In this document: positions 34,012 to 43,288 of the stretch, one piece after another
How positions within the stretch are numbered: position 1 is the stretch's first letter
How the letters are laid out: the number at the start of each line of letters is the position of its first letter
NCBI RefSeq assembly: GCF_001280015.1
Contig: NZ_LGDV01000001.1
Span: forward strand, 62,001 to 126,000
Source of the DNA: Streptomyces sp. MMG1121
Lineage (GTDB): Bacteria; Actinomycetota; Actinomycetes; Streptomycetales; Streptomycetaceae
Direction of reading: 5' to 3'
Length of the DNA: 64,000 bases
Notes under the pieces: generated by a model
Databases searched by the model: none
Seen by the model: the letters and a program-made list of their open reading frames with translations, nothing else
What the model was told of the DNA's origin: nothing
Translations under genes and position numbers: made by a program

Positions 34012-34403
34012 GCGGGAACTCCTCGGAACGCCTCCACCTCGACCTCGACCACCAGGCTGGGGTCCACGAAACCGGAGACGATGATCATGGATGCGGCGGG
34101 CCGGACGGTGTCGAACAGCTCCTTGTGAGCGCGGCCGACCTCGTCGACGTCCCGGGCGTGCGTGAGGTACATGCGCGTGCGCACGACGTCGTCACGGCCG
34201 AGCCCCAGCTGCTCCAGGGCGTTCAGGGCGACCTTGAAAGCGTTGACCGCCTGGTCGTACGGGCCGCCCCCGGCGATCTGTCCGTCCACGATGGACGTGC
34301 AGCCCGAGACCAGCACCAGGCCGTTCGGCAGCTCCACCGCGCGGGAGTAGCCGAACTGCTCCTCCCAGGGCGCGTCGGTCGACACGCGTCGTACGTCGCT
34401 CAC
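34008..34403 (-). CDS. RidA-family (YjgF/YER057c) protein
   Basis: 131 residues, from GTG 34403 ([80 protein letters not shown]...). A trimeric enamine/imine deaminase family; R103-type substrate Arg appears in the VRTRMYL region. RidA proper removes reactive 2-aminoacrylate from PLP enzymes. Here it is embedded in the his operon with overlaps at both ends (GTGA with priA, ATGA with hisF), suggesting a housekeeping role linked to amino-acid synthesis. Whether it has true RidA activity is not determined. Confidence 0.9.
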   Translation of the reverse strand: MSDVRRVSTDAPWEEQFGYSRAVELPNGLVLVSGCTSIVDGQIAGGGPYDQAVNAFKVALNALEQLGLGRDDVVRTRMYLTHARDVDEVGRAHKELFDTVRPAASMIIVSGFVDPSLVVEVEVEAFRGVPA

Positions 34404-35125
34404 TTGGCTACCGCCTCCAGGGCCTCTTCCAGCGTGAACGCCTTCGCGTACAGGGCCTTGCCGACGATGGAGCCCTCGACACCGAGCGGCACCAGCTCGG
34501 CGATGGCGCGCAGGTCGTCCAGCGACGACACGCCGCCGGAGGCCACGACCGGGCGGTCCGTCGCCGCGCAGACGTTCTTCAGCAGCTCCAGGTTCGGGCC
34601 CTGGAGCGTGCCGTCCTTGGCGATGTCGGTGACGACGTAGCGGGCGCAGCCCTCCTGGTCGAGGCGCTCCAGCGTCTCGTAGAGGTCGCCGCCGTCGCGG
34701 GTCCAGCCGCGGCCGCGCAGGGTCGTGCCGCGCACGTCCAGACCGACCGCGATCTTGTCGCCGTGCTCGGCGATGACCCTGGCGACCCACTCGGGGGTCT
34801 CCAGGGCGGCCGTGCCGAGGTTCACCCGGGTGCAGCCGGTGGCCAGGGCGGCGGCGAGCGAGGCGTCGTCGCGGATGCCGCCGGACAGCTCCACCTTGAT
34901 GTCCATCGCCCCCGCGACCTCGGCGATCAGCGCACGGTTGTCACCGGTGCCGAAGGCCGCGTCCAGGTCGACCAGGTGCAGCCACTCGGCGCCGGACCGC
35001 TGCCAGGCGAGGGCGGCCTCCAGCGGGGAGCCGTACGAGGTCTCCGAGCCGGACTCGCCGTGCACGAGGCGGACGGCCTGGCCGTCGCGGACGTCGACGG
35101 CGGGGAGGAGTTCGAGCTTGGCCAT
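34400..35125 (-). CDS. priA: Bifunctional phosphoribosyl isomerase A (HisA/TrpF)
   Basis: 241-residue TIM barrel that isomerises both ProFAR (histidine) and phosphoribosyl anthranilate (tryptophan) in Streptomyces and mycobacteria, which lack trpF. Catalytic D11 ([17 protein letters not shown]) and D130 ([15 protein letters not shown]) are in place, and the Arg/Trp loop [10 protein letters not shown] typical of PriA is present. Phosphate loops: [10 protein letters not shown] and [12 protein letters not shown]. It begins 3 nt after hisH and overlaps the RidA gene. It physically and functionally ties the his and trp clusters together. Confidence 0.95.
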   Translation of the reverse strand: MAKLELLPAVDVRDGQAVRLVHGESGSETSYGSPLEAALAWQRSGAEWLHLVDLDAAFGTGDNRALIAEVAGAMDIKVELSGGIRDDASLAAALATGCTRVNLGTAALETPEWVARVIAEHGDKIAVGLDVRGTTLRGRGWTRDGGDLYETLERLDQEGCARYVVTDIAKDGTLQGPNLELLKNVCAATDRPVVASGGVSSLDDLRAIAELVPLGVEGSIVGKALYAKAFTLEEALEAVAK

Positions 35126-35128
35126 GGT

Positions 35129-35767
35129 CTACAGGGTTCCGATCCAGTTGGTGAGGAGCTGGGCGCCGGCGTCGCCGGACTTCTCGGGGTGGAACTGGGT
35201 GGCCCACAGGGCGCCGTTCTCCACCGCGGCCACGAACGGCTTGCCGTGCGTGGACCAGGTGACCTTGGGGGCCGCGATCAGCGGGTTGTGCGACTCCAGG
35301 GTCCAGTCGTGGACGGCGTAGGAGTGCACGAAGTAGAAGCGGGCGTCCGCGTCGAGGCCCGCGAACAGCTGGGAGTCGGCGGGGGCGTCGACGGTGTTCC
35401 AGCCCATGTGGGGGACGACCTCGGCCTGCAGGGGCGCGACCGTGCCGGGCCACTCGTCCAGGCCTTCGGCCTCCACGCCGTGCTCGATGCCGCGCGCGAA
35501 GAGGATCTGCATGCCGACGCAGATGCCCATCACCGGCCGCCCGCCGGACAGCCGGCGGTCCACCACCCAGTCACCGCGGGCGGCGCGCAGGCCCTGCATG
35601 CAGGCGGCGAACGCGCCGACGCCCGGAACCAGCAGACCGTCGGCGTTCATCGCCTCGTCGAAGTCGCGGGTGATCTCGACATCGGCGCCCACGCGCGCGA
35701 GGGCGCGTTCGGCGGAGCGGATGTTGCCGAAGCCGTAGTCGAAGACCACGACCTTCTTGCTGCTCAA
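35129..35767 (-). CDS. hisH: Imidazole glycerol phosphate synthase, glutaminase subunit
   Basis: 212-residue class-I glutamine amidotransferase that feeds ammonia to HisF. Catalytic triad C83 ([10 protein letters not shown]), H193 and E195 (TQFHPEKSG); oxyanion region [12 protein letters not shown] start it at a TTG (35767): GGAGGT lies 6 nt upstream and the TTG overlaps the stop of the preceding small gene as TTGA, the same coupling used through this operon. The alternative upstream in-frame GTG/ATG gives a Pro/Arg-rich, implausible N terminus. Confidence 0.93.
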   Translation of the reverse strand: MSSKKVVVFDYGFGNIRSAERALARVGADVEITRDFDEAMNADGLLVPGVGAFAACMQGLRAARGDWVVDRRLSGGRPVMGICVGMQILFARGIEHGVEAEGLDEWPGTVAPLQAEVVPHMGWNTVDAPADSQLFAGLDADARFYFVHSYAVHDWTLESHNPLIAAPKVTWSTHGKPFVAAVENGALWATQFHPEKSGDAGAQLLTNWIGTL

Positions 35768-35928
35768 TTCCAGACCTCCAGCCGCATGACGCCCGCGACG
35801 AGGCACATGGCCGCGCCGATGGAGAGCAGCACGATGAGGCTCGTGGGCATCTTCTGCTTGACGAAGGAGACGATGCCGCCGACGAGGAAGAGGCCGACGA
35901 CGATCAGGAGCGTGGACAGACCGTTCAT
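35764..35928 (-). CDS. 54-residue membrane protein in the his operon
   Basis: [54 protein letters not shown]. Two membrane helices linked by a short basic loop (VKQKMPTS), nothing else. It lies 4 nt after hisB and overlaps the hisH TTG. Hypothetical proteins of this size occur at this spot in other Streptomyces his operons as I recall; function unknown. It ensures coupling between hisB and hisH translation and may simply be tolerated there. Confidence 0.75.
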   Translation of the reverse strand: MNGLSTLLIVVGLFLVGGIVSFVKQKMPTSLIVLLSIGAAMCLVAGVMRLEVWN

Positions 35929-35932
35929 GGGT

Positions 35933-36535
35933 TTACAGCGCGCCCTTCGTGGAGGGGAGGATGCCGGCCGCGCGCGGGTCGCGCTCGGACGCGTACCGCA
36001 GCGCCCGGGCAAGGGCCTTGAACTGGCATTCCACGATGTGGTGCGCGTTGCGCCCGTACGGCACGTGCACGTGCAGGGCGATCTGCGCCTGGGCGACGAA
36101 GGACTCGAGGATGTGCCGGGTCATCGTGGTGTCGTACTCGCCGATCATCGGCGCCATCTTCTCGGGCTCGGTGTGCACGAGGTAGGGGCGGCCGGAGAGG
36201 TCGACGGTGACCTGGGCGAGGGACTCGTCCAGCGGGACCGTGCAGTTGCCGAAGCGGTAGATGCCCACCTTGTCGCCGAGGGCCTGCTTGAAGGCGGCGC
36301 CGAGCGCGAGGGCGGTGTCCTCGATGGTGTGGTGGGAGTCGATGTGCAGGTCGCCGTGGGTCTTCACGGTCAGGTCGAACAGCCCGTGCCGGCCGAGCTG
36401 GTCGAGCATGTGGTCGTAGAAGCCGACGCCGGTCTTGATGTCGGTCTTCCCGGTGCCGTCGAGGTCGATCTCGACCAGGACGGACGTCTCCTTCGTGGTC
36501 CGCTCGATTCTTCCGACGCGACCTTCGCGAGTCAT
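35933..36535 (-). CDS. hisB: Imidazoleglycerol-phosphate dehydratase
   Basis: 200-residue Mn2+-dependent dehydratase (IGP to imidazole acetol phosphate). Two half-repeats carry the metal motifs [17 protein letters not shown]...[18 protein letters not shown] and [40 protein letters not shown]. Monofunctional: no histidinol-phosphatase domain, as usual for actinobacteria. ATG overlaps the hisC TGA (ATGA). Confidence 0.97.
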   Translation of the reverse strand: MTREGRVGRIERTTKETSVLVEIDLDGTGKTDIKTGVGFYDHMLDQLGRHGLFDLTVKTHGDLHIDSHHTIEDTALALGAAFKQALGDKVGIYRFGNCTVPLDESLAQVTVDLSGRPYLVHTEPEKMAPMIGEYDTTMTRHILESFVAQAQIALHVHVPYGRNAHHIVECQFKALARALRYASERDPRAAGILPSTKGAL

Positions 36536-37656
36536 GCCTCAAGCTCCTTCTTGACTTCACGTACCGCGTCGAGGAACGCGTCGTTCTCTTCGGGGGTTCC
36601 GGTGGACACCCGTAGCCACCCCGGTACACCGTTGTCCCGGACCAGGACGCCCCGGTCGAGGATCTTCTGCCAGGCGTCGTGGGCGCTGTCGAACCGGCCG
36701 AACTGCACGAAGTTCGCGTCGGACTCGACGACGTCGTAGCCGATCGAACGCAGCTCGGCGACCAGCCGGTCCCGCTCCGTCTTCAGCTGCTCGACGTACT
36801 TCAGCAGGGTGCCGGTGTGCTCCAGCGCGGCCAGGGCGGTCGCCTGGGTGATCGCCGAGAGGTGGTACGGCAGCCGGACGAGCTGGACGGCGTCCACGAC
36901 CGCCGGGTCGGCGGCGAGGTAGCCGAGGCGCAGGCCCGCCGCGCCGAACGCCTTGGACATCGTGCGCGAGACGACCAGGTGCGGGCGGCCCGTCAGCAGC
37001 GACAGCAGCGAGTCGCCGTGGCTGAACTCGACGTACGCCTCGTCCACGATCACCATCGACGGCTTGGCCGCCTGGGCCGCCTCGTACAGCGCGAGGACCG
37101 TCTCCGGCGGAACCGCGTTGCCGGTGGGGTTGTTGGGAGTGGTGATGAAGACGACGTCGGGCTTGTGCTCGGCGATGGCCCGCTCGGCGGCGGCGACGTC
37201 GATCGTGAAGTCCTCGCTGCGCGGACCCGAGACCCAGCCGGTGCCGGTGCCGCGCGCGATGAGCGCGTGCATCGAGTACGACGGCTCGAAGCCGATCGCC
37301 GTACGGCCCGGTCCGCCGAAGGTCTGCAGCAGCTGCTGGATGACCTCGTTGGAGCCGTTGGCGGCCCAGACGTTGGCCAGGCCGACCTCGTGCCCGGACG
37401 TGCTCGTCAGGTACTTGGCCAGCTCGGTGCGCAGCTCGACCGCGTCCCGGTCCGGGTAGCGGTTCAGGTCCCGGGCGGCCTCCCGCACCCGCTGCGCGAT
37501 CCGCTCGACCAGCGGCTCGGGCAGCGGGTAGGGGTTCTCGTTGGTGTTCAGCCGTACGGCGACGTCCAACTGGGGCGCGCCGTAAGGGGACTTGCCGCGC
37601 AGCTCGTCCCGGATGGGGAGCTCGTCCCAAGGCGACGAAGAGTGGTTGCCGGTCAC
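36532..37656 (-). CDS. hisC: Histidinol-phosphate aminotransferase
   Basis: 374-residue class-I/II PLP aminotransferase. PLP lysine K235 in [22 protein letters not shown]; other hallmarks [48 protein letters not shown] and [22 protein letters not shown] start at 37656 overlapping the hisD stop (GTGA). Length normal. Confidence 0.97.
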   Translation of the reverse strand: MTGNHSSSPWDELPIRDELRGKSPYGAPQLDVAVRLNTNENPYPLPEPLVERIAQRVREAARDLNRYPDRDAVELRTELAKYLTSTSGHEVGLANVWAANGSNEVIQQLLQTFGGPGRTAIGFEPSYSMHALIARGTGTGWVSGPRSEDFTIDVAAAERAIAEHKPDVVFITTPNNPTGNAVPPETVLALYEAAQAAKPSMVIVDEAYVEFSHGDSLLSLLTGRPHLVVSRTMSKAFGAAGLRLGYLAADPAVVDAVQLVRLPYHLSAITQATALAALEHTGTLLKYVEQLKTERDRLVAELRSIGYDVVESDANFVQFGRFDSAHDAWQKILDRGVLVRDNGVPGWLRVSTGTPEENDAFLDAVREVKKELEA

Positions 37657-38978
37657 TTGCTCTCGGGTACCTTCCAGCCGAAGCGAGCCTTGACGGCCGC
37701 GCCGTGCGCGGGCAGGTCCTCCGCCTCCGCCAGCGTCACCACGTGGTGGGCGACCTCGGCCAGCGCGTCCTTCGTGTAGTCCACGATGTGGATGCCGCGC
37801 AGGAAGGACTGGACGGACAGGCCCGAGGAGTGGCAGGCGCAGCCGCCGGTGGGCAGGACGTGGTTGGACCCGGCCGCGTAGTCGCCGAGCGAGACGGGGG
37901 CCCAGGGGCCGATGAAGACCGCGCCCGCGTTCTTGACGCGGTCGGCCACGGCGGCGGCGTCGGCGGTCTGGATCTCCAGGTGCTCGGCACCGTACGCGTC
38001 GACCACGCGCAGGCCCTCCGCCAGGCTGTCCACGAGGACGATCGCGGACTGGCGGCCCTTCAGCGCGGGCACGATCCGGTCCTCGATGTGCTTGGTGGCC
38101 GCGACCTGCGGCTCCAGCTCCTTCTCCACCGCCTCGGCCAGTTCGAGGGAGTCGGTGACGAGGACGGCGGCGGCCAGCGGGTCGTGTTCGGCCTGGCTGA
38201 TCAGGTCGGAGGCCACGTGCACCGGGTCGGCGGTGTCGTCGGCGAGGATCGCGATCTCGGTCGGGCCGGCCTCGGCGTCGATGCCGATCTTGCCGGTGAA
38301 GAAGCGCTTGGCGGCGGCGACCCAGATGTTGCCGGGGCCGGTGACCATGTTGGCGGGGGCGCAGGACTCGGTGCCGTACGCGAACATCGCGACGGCGGTG
38401 GCGCCGCCCGCGGCGTAGACCTCGTCCACGCCCAGCAGGGCGCACGCGGCGAGGATCGTCGGGTGCGGCAGCCCGCCGAAGTCGGCCTGCGGCGGCGAGG
38501 CGAGCGCGATGGACTCGACGCCGGCCTCCTGGGCCGGTACGACGTTCATGACCACGGAGGACGGGTACACCGAGCGGCCGCCGGGCGCGTACAGCCCGAC
38601 GCGCTCGACCGGCACCCACTTCTCGGTCACGGAGCCGCCCGGCACCACCTGGGTGGTGTGCGTGTCGCGGCGCTGCTCGCGGTGGACCAGGCGGGCGCGG
38701 CGGATGGACTCCTCCAGCGCGGCGCGCACGGCCGGGTCGAGGGCGGCCAGCGCGTCGCTGAGCGCCTGGGCCGGCACACGGACGGATTCCAGCCGTACTC
38801 CGTCGAACCTCTCGGCGAAGTCGATCAGCGCCGCGTCGCCACGATGATGCACGGCCTCGCAGATCGGACGCACCTTCTCCAGGGCGGCCGAGACGTCGAA
38901 GTCGGCTCGGGGCAGCAGGTCGCGCAGGGCCGGGCCCTCGGGGAGGGCGTCGCCGCGCAGATCGATTCGGGAGATCAC
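37653..38978 (-). CDS. hisD: Histidinol dehydrogenase
   Basis: 441-residue Zn2+/NAD+ enzyme oxidising histidinol to histidine in two steps. Hallmarks: [68 protein letters not shown], catalytic Glu/His and zinc ligands in [10 protein letters not shown] and [25 protein letters not shown]. Start at GTG 38978 ([15 protein letters not shown]); the extra upstream residues in frame are Arg-rich and unlikely. First gene of the his operon. The 170-bp divergent gap with the 39149 gene holds a palindrome 42 nt upstream. Confidence 0.96.
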   Translation of the reverse strand: MISRIDLRGDALPEGPALRDLLPRADFDVSAALEKVRPICEAVHHRGDAALIDFAERFDGVRLESVRVPAQALSDALAALDPAVRAALEESIRRARLVHREQRRDTHTTQVVPGGSVTEKWVPVERVGLYAPGGRSVYPSSVVMNVVPAQEAGVESIALASPPQADFGGLPHPTILAACALLGVDEVYAAGGATAVAMFAYGTESCAPANMVTGPGNIWVAAAKRFFTGKIGIDAEAGPTEIAILADDTADPVHVASDLISQAEHDPLAAAVLVTDSLELAEAVEKELEPQVAATKHIEDRIVPALKGRQSAIVLVDSLAEGLRVVDAYGAEHLEIQTADAAAVADRVKNAGAVFIGPWAPVSLGDYAAGSNHVLPTGGCACHSSGLSVQSFLRGIHIVDYTKDALAEVAHHVVTLAEAEDLPAHGAAVKARFGWKVPESK

Positions 38979-39019
38979 GGACTCAATTCTCGCAGACCGG
39001 GGTCGGGCACGGTGCGCGC

Positions 39020-39036
39020 GTATCAATGGCTGATAC
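39020..39036. promoter_or_regulatory. Palindrome GTATCA-N5-TGATAC upstream of hisD
   Basis: A perfect 6-5-6 inverted repeat, AT-rich relative to its surroundings, 42 nt upstream of hisD and 113 nt upstream of the divergent gene. Size and position suit a repressor operator for the his operon. Regulator unknown. Confidence 0.45.
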
Positions 39037-39148
39037 AGAACGTGGCCGAAGTCGGAAGATCACCTTCACCTCCGGTGTTCCATCAGTCACTCAGCGGGCA
39101 TGAACGGCTGTACGAAACCCCTGATGGGTGGAGGGAGAAGGAACTGCG

Positions 39149-40726
39149 GTGACCGAAGGGACCGGCTTGCACGCCGGAGACCTGCCGGAGGAGCTGACCG
39201 CGGTCGAGGCGGGCATGTGGCAGGCCTTCCGCAACGGCAGCGTGTACGACCTGAGCAGCGGGGACGCCGTCGTGGACGATCCCCACGGCGGGCATCCCTG
39301 GGGGCCCGAGCGGACCGTGCGGGCGCGGGTCGTGTGCTGGCTGCTGCTCGACGGGCCGCCGGCGCTCGCGGGCCGGGTGTCCGCCCTGAAGCTCGTCGGC
39401 GTCCGGATCGCCGGCCCGATGGACCTGGCGGGCGGCACGGTGACGCCGTACGTGGAGCTGCGCGGCTGCCGCTTCGACGACGAGGTGCTGCTGCCGGAGG
39501 CCCGGTTCACCACCCTGCGCCTGGTGGACTGCGCGGTCCCGCGCCTGGAGGCGGCGCGTGTGCACACCGAGGGCGATCTGCATCTGCCGCGCTGCCGCTT
39601 CCAGAACGGGATCCGGCTGACCGACGCGCACATCGGCACCGATCTGCTGCTCAACCAGGCGATCGTGTACCGCGACCGCAGCGGCCGGTCGATCGCGGGG
39701 GACGGCATGACCGTCGGCCAGGACCTCCAGGCGGAGATGCTGGAGTCGCACGGCGAGCTGAGTCTGCGCGGCGCCAAGATCGGCGTCTCGCTCAGCCTGC
39801 GGGGCGCGAAACTCGCCAATCCCTACGCCCGGCTCGCCCTGAACGCACCCCAGCTGACCGTCGAGCGCACCCTGTACCTGACCCCGGCCGGCGTGGGCAG
39901 CCCGCTGCTGAGCGGCACGACTCCCGCTCGCGGGACACGGATCCAGCGCTTCGAGTGCCAGGGCGGGATACGCCTGGACGACGGGCGGTTCGGGGACGCC
40001 GTCGACCTGGAGCGGGCCCGGTTCGCCCTCACCGACGACCAGGAGCTGTCGCTGCGCCGGGTGCACTCGCCCGAGCTGCGCTTCCTCGGGGACAGGCCGC
40101 AGCGCGGCAGGGTCGTGCTGTCCGGGGCGCGGATCGTCAACCTGGTGGACCGCGCGGGCGCCTGGCCGGACACCGGCCGGCTGCACATGGGCGGGTTCGC
40201 CTACGAGAGCCTGGTGCCGCAGGGCCCCTTCCCGCTGACCCGCCGCCTGGACTGGATAGCGGCGGCCACCGCGGAGTACGCACCGGAGCCGTACGAGCGG
40301 CTGGCCGCGGTGCTGCGCGCGGCCGGGGAGGACGAGGACGCGCGCGAGGTGCTGCTCGCCAAGCAGCGCCGGCGCCGCGAGACGCTGCCGCCCGCTGCCA
40401 AGGTCTGGGGATTCGTGCAGGACTGGACCGTGGCCTACGGCTACCGGCCGGGCCGGGCCGCGGTGTGGATGGCGGTGCTGTGGGCGGCGGGCACGCTGGC
40501 GTTCGCGCACGCGGACCATCCGCCGATGAACCACGACGGCCACCCGTACTGGAGCCCGGCCCTGTTCACGCTGGATCTGCTGCTGCCGGTGATCGACCTG
40601 GGCCAGGTCGGCGAGTGGCAGCTGCGCGGCGGCTGGCAGTGGCTGTCGGCCGCGATGATCCTGCTCGGCTGGATACTCGCGACGACGGTGGCGGCGGGGG
40701 CGACGCGACTGCTGCGGCGGAGCTGA
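39149..40726 (+). CDS. Repeat-rich protein with C-terminal channel-like membrane region
   Basis: 525-residue protein of unknown function. Residues about 60-360 contain recurring L-x-L-x-G-A/C-x-F/I units (LVGVRIAGPMDLAGG, VELRGCRFDDEVLL, LPRCRFQNGIRLTDAHIGTDLLLN, LSLRGAKIGVSLSLRGAKLANPYARL), reminiscent of pentapeptide or bactofilin-type beta-helices. The end has two membrane helices (AAVWMAVLWAAGTLAFAHA and WLSAAMILLGWILATTVAAGA) flanking YWSPALFTLDLLLPVIDLGQVG, an arrangement like a two-helix channel with a re-entrant loop. Some databases label relatives as membrane-associated oxidoreductases; I see no cofactor motif. GTG start with AAGGA 8 nt upstream. Confidence 0.8.
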   Translation: MTEGTGLHAGDLPEELTAVEAGMWQAFRNGSVYDLSSGDAVVDDPHGGHPWGPERTVRARVVCWLLLDGPPALAGRVSALKLVGVRIAGPMDLAGGTVTPYVELRGCRFDDEVLLPEARFTTLRLVDCAVPRLEAARVHTEGDLHLPRCRFQNGIRLTDAHIGTDLLLNQAIVYRDRSGRSIAGDGMTVGQDLQAEMLESHGELSLRGAKIGVSLSLRGAKLANPYARLALNAPQLTVERTLYLTPAGVGSPLLSGTTPARGTRIQRFECQGGIRLDDGRFGDAVDLERARFALTDDQELSLRRVHSPELRFLGDRPQRGRVVLSGARIVNLVDRAGAWPDTGRLHMGGFAYESLVPQGPFPLTRRLDWIAAATAEYAPEPYERLAAVLRAAGEDEDAREVLLAKQRRRRETLPPAAKVWGFVQDWTVAYGYRPGRAAVWMAVLWAAGTLAFAHADHPPMNHDGHPYWSPALFTLDLLLPVIDLGQVGEWQLRGGWQWLSAAMILLGWILATTVAAGATRLLRRS

Positions 40727-40864
40727 CCCGGGTGGCGCGGCGGGAGCGTCGGCACAGCTGATGCCGATTCGAGACCGCACCTTTACGGCTCCTTGACCTC
40801 GCGCCGTACAACTTTCCCGGACTTCCCCGAACTCTCTGGCGCGCCCCCGACCTGCGGTCTTTCA

Positions 40865-41917
40865 ATGGTCGACACCATGGCCCCGCTGCCCTCGTTCATC
40901 CGCTGCCCCCGGATGACCAAACGCTCCGCGCGCCCGGCCGGCCGGCCCACGGCCGGGGACGAGGTCGTGCTCGACGCGCCCGACCAGCGCCTGTCCCCCG
41001 CGCTGGTCGCGGCCGCCCGGGGCGAGTACGACACGGTGGCCGCCCTGCTGACCGCCACCCGCGCCGCGTCCGCCTGGGAGAACCGCGACCGGTACGTACG
41101 CCACCTGGCCGGCTTCGCCCGCTCGCGCCCCGAGTGGTTCGAGGCCTGGCGTTCGACCGCGCCGGACGATCCGGGCGTGCTGCTGGTCGGGGCGCAGCTG
41201 GCGGTGGACCGCGCCTGGCCCTCGCCGGCCCGCGCCGAACTGCTGCGCGAGGTGAGCCCGTTCATCACCGCCGCCGCGCGCGCCGACGACCGCGATCCGG
41301 TGCCCTGGCGGATCGCGCTGGACCACGCGCGCGGCTCGCAGGCCGGGCACCGCTACGTCGAGGAGCTGTGGGAGGCGGCCGTCCGGCGCGCCCCGCACCA
41401 CCACGGCTGCCATGTGGCCGCCCTGCGCTATCTGGCCGCCTCCTGGCACGGCGCGCACCGCGAGTGCCTGGACTTCGCCGACCGGGCCGCTCAGGACGCG
41501 CCGGCCGACTCGCTGGTCCAGGCGCTGCCGGCCCGCGCGGCCTTCGGCTATCTGACCGACGGCTGCGGCCCCGAGGTACCGCGCGCCCGGCTGGACGCCG
41601 CGGCCGACCGGGCGCTCGCCCTGTCGGCCCGCTTCCCGGCGGCCGACCCCTGGCCCGCCGGGATCCGCAACAAGCTGCTGTACGTCCTGATACGCCTGGA
41701 GCGCTGGGAGGACGCCCGCGCCGAGCTGGCCCTGATCGGCCCGTACGCCACGTCCTTCCCCTGGGACCGGTTCTCCGACGACCCGCTCGGCCACTTCCTG
41801 CGGCTGCGCGAGCACCTGCTGGCGCCCGGTCCCGGGCCGCTGGCCGCGGGGCCGGCGGCCTGGTCCCCGGCACCTCCCGGCGAGCACGGCGGACACGTTC
41901 GCGCCGGTGACCATTAG
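40865..41917 (+). CDS. Helical-repeat (TPR-like) hypothetical protein
   Basis: About 350 residues, probably cytosolic, made of Ala/Leu/Arg-rich helical pairs (ALVAAARGEYDTVAALLTATRAASAWENRDRYVRHLAGFARSRPEWFEAW; ELWEAAVRRAPHHHGCHVAALRYLAASWHGAHRECLDFADRAAQDAP; LYVLIRLERWEDARAELALIGPYA), which looks like a solenoid scaffold. No catalytic motif is seen. The C terminus is a Pro/Gly-rich tail. The start is uncertain: ATGs at 40865, 40877 and 40913 are all possible and none has a clear ribosome site. It ends 11 nt before the LON-domain gene. Confidence 0.7.
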   Translation: MVDTMAPLPSFIRCPRMTKRSARPAGRPTAGDEVVLDAPDQRLSPALVAAARGEYDTVAALLTATRAASAWENRDRYVRHLAGFARSRPEWFEAWRSTAPDDPGVLLVGAQLAVDRAWPSPARAELLREVSPFITAAARADDRDPVPWRIALDHARGSQAGHRYVEELWEAAVRRAPHHHGCHVAALRYLAASWHGAHRECLDFADRAAQDAPADSLVQALPARAAFGYLTDGCGPEVPRARLDAAADRALALSARFPAADPWPAGIRNKLLYVLIRLERWEDARAELALIGPYATSFPWDRFSDDPLGHFLRLREHLLAPGPGPLAAGPAAWSPAPPGEHGGHVRAGDH

Positions 41918-41928
41918 GCTGGGGCGCC
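41915..41928 (+). promoter_or_regulatory. Candidate leaderless promoter of the LON-domain gene
   Basis: TAGGCT (41915-41920) then 8 nt then GTG 41929; no Shine-Dalgarno with normal spacing. It overlaps the last codon and stop (TAG) of the upstream gene. Confidence 0.45.
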
Positions 41929-42669
41929 GTGACCACCGTCCGTCTCCCGCTCTTCCCGCTGAACACCGTGCTGTTCCCGGGTCTCGTGCTGCCGCTCAAC
42001 GTCTTCGAGGAGCGTTATCGCGCCATGATGCGCGAGTTGCTCAAGACTCCCGAGGACGAACCGCGCCGGTTCGCCGTCGTGGCCATCCGTGACGGCTCCG
42101 AGGTGGCGCCGAGCGCCCCCGGCATGCCCGATCCCACCGCGCAGCCCCAGCGGGGGCCGGCCGCGGGCTTCGGCCCGGAACCGCTCAAGGCCCTGCACGG
42201 GGTGGGCTGCGTGGCGGACGCGGCGACGATCCGGGAGCGGGCCGACGGCACCTTCGAGGTGCTGGCCACGGGCACGACCCGGGTACGGCTGCTGTCCGTG
42301 GACGCGTCGGGTCCGTTCCTCACGGCGGAGCTGGAGGAGCTGGAGGAGGAACCGGGCGAGGAGGCTGGCGCGCTGGCCGAGGGGGTCCTGCGGTCCTTCC
42401 GGCAGTACCAGAAACGCCTGGCCGGCGCCCGCGAGCGCTCGCTGTCCTCGGGCGCGGAGCTGCCGGACGAACCGAGCGTGGTGTCGTACCTCGTGGCCGC
42501 CGCGATGGTGCACGACACGCCGACCAAGCAGCGACTGCTGCAGGCGCCGGACACCGCGTCCCGGCTCCGTGACGAGCTGAAGCTCCTGCGCGCCGAGACG
42601 GCCATCATCCGCAGCCTGCCGTCGCTGCCCGCGTTCGAGCTGACGCGGACGCCGACGAGCCTGAACTGA
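41929..42669 (+). CDS. LON peptidase substrate-binding-domain protein
   Basis: 246-residue stand-alone LON N-terminal (LAN) domain: VRLPLFPLNTVLFPGLVLPLNVFEERYRAMMRELL, HGVGCVADAATIRERADGTFEVLATGTTRVRLLSVD, and a helical end LPDEPSVVSYLVAAAMVHDTPTKQRLLQAPDTASRLRDELKLLRAE. It lacks the AAA+ ATPase and Ser/Lys protease domains of Lon, so it is not itself a protease; it may bind unfolded or damaged proteins. The deacylase gene follows 10 nt after its stop. Confidence 0.92.
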   Translation: MTTVRLPLFPLNTVLFPGLVLPLNVFEERYRAMMRELLKTPEDEPRRFAVVAIRDGSEVAPSAPGMPDPTAQPQRGPAAGFGPEPLKALHGVGCVADAATIRERADGTFEVLATGTTRVRLLSVDASGPFLTAELEELEEEPGEEAGALAEGVLRSFRQYQKRLAGARERSLSSGAELPDEPSVVSYLVAAAMVHDTPTKQRLLQAPDTASRLRDELKLLRAETAIIRSLPSLPAFELTRTPTSLN

Positions 42670-42679
42670 GGAAGCCGGG

Positions 42680-43180
42680 ATGGCGAAGAAGCAGAAGAAG
42701 CAGCAGTCCGGCGGCACGCCCGCGACCGTCGCCCTGGCCGCGGCGGGCGTCGGCTTCACGGTCCACGCCTACGACCACGACCCCGCCCACCCGTCCTACG
42801 GCGAGGAGGCCGCGGAGGCGATGGGCGTCTCTCCCGACCGCGTCTTCAAGACCCTGGTCGCGGACGTCGACGGCGCCCTGACGGTGGCCGTGGTCCCGGT
42901 CTCCGGCTCTTTGGACCTGAAGGCCCTGGCGGCGGCGGTGGGCGGCAAGCGGGCGACGATGGCCGACCCGGCCCTCGCGGAACGGACGACCGGATACGTA
43001 CGGGGCGGCATCTCACCGCTCGGCCAGCGCAAGCAGCTCCCGACGGTGCTGGACGAGTCGGCCGAGGCGCACGAGACGATCTGTGTGTCGGCGGGCCGCC
43101 GGGGCCTGGAGGTGGAGCTGGCGCCGGCAGACCTGGCACAGCTGACGAACGCCGTGCCCGCGCCCATCGGCCGCGGCTGA
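42680..43180 (+). CDS. ybaK: Cys-tRNA(Pro)/Cys-tRNA(Cys) deacylase, YbaK/EbsC type
   Basis: 166-residue trans-editing domain that hydrolyses misacylated Cys-tRNA(Pro). Family pattern: GGTPATVALAAAGVGFTVHAYDHDP, GVSPDRVFKTLVADVDGALTVAVVPVSGSLDLKALAAAVGGKRATMADP, TTGYVRGGISPLGQRKQLPTVLDESA and ICVSAGRRGLEVELAPADL. The N-terminal Lys/Gln stretch (MAKKQKKQQS) is an extra basic tail. ATG 42680, about 10 nt after the LON-domain stop; probably co-transcribed. A hairpin overlaps its 3' end. Confidence 0.93.
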   Translation: MAKKQKKQQSGGTPATVALAAAGVGFTVHAYDHDPAHPSYGEEAAEAMGVSPDRVFKTLVADVDGALTVAVVPVSGSLDLKALAAAVGGKRATMADPALAERTTGYVRGGISPLGQRKQLPTVLDESAEAHETICVSAGRRGLEVELAPADLAQLTNAVPAPIGRG

Positions 43181-43192
43181 CGGGCACGGCGT
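43149..43192 (+). terminator. Hairpin overlapping the ybaK stop
   Basis: 12-bp perfect repeat ACGCCGTGCCCG (43149-43160) / CGGGCACGGCGT (43181-43192). The 20-nt loop includes the last codons and the stop. Confidence 0.55.
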
Positions 43193-43288
43193 CCCCGGGG
43201 GCCCGTGGCTTCGCGCGGCCGTCTCCACGGCTGTCCGAGGTGGGGCCGTGACCCTACGGCCGTCCGTGGGCGTCTGCGGCTGTCCGGG

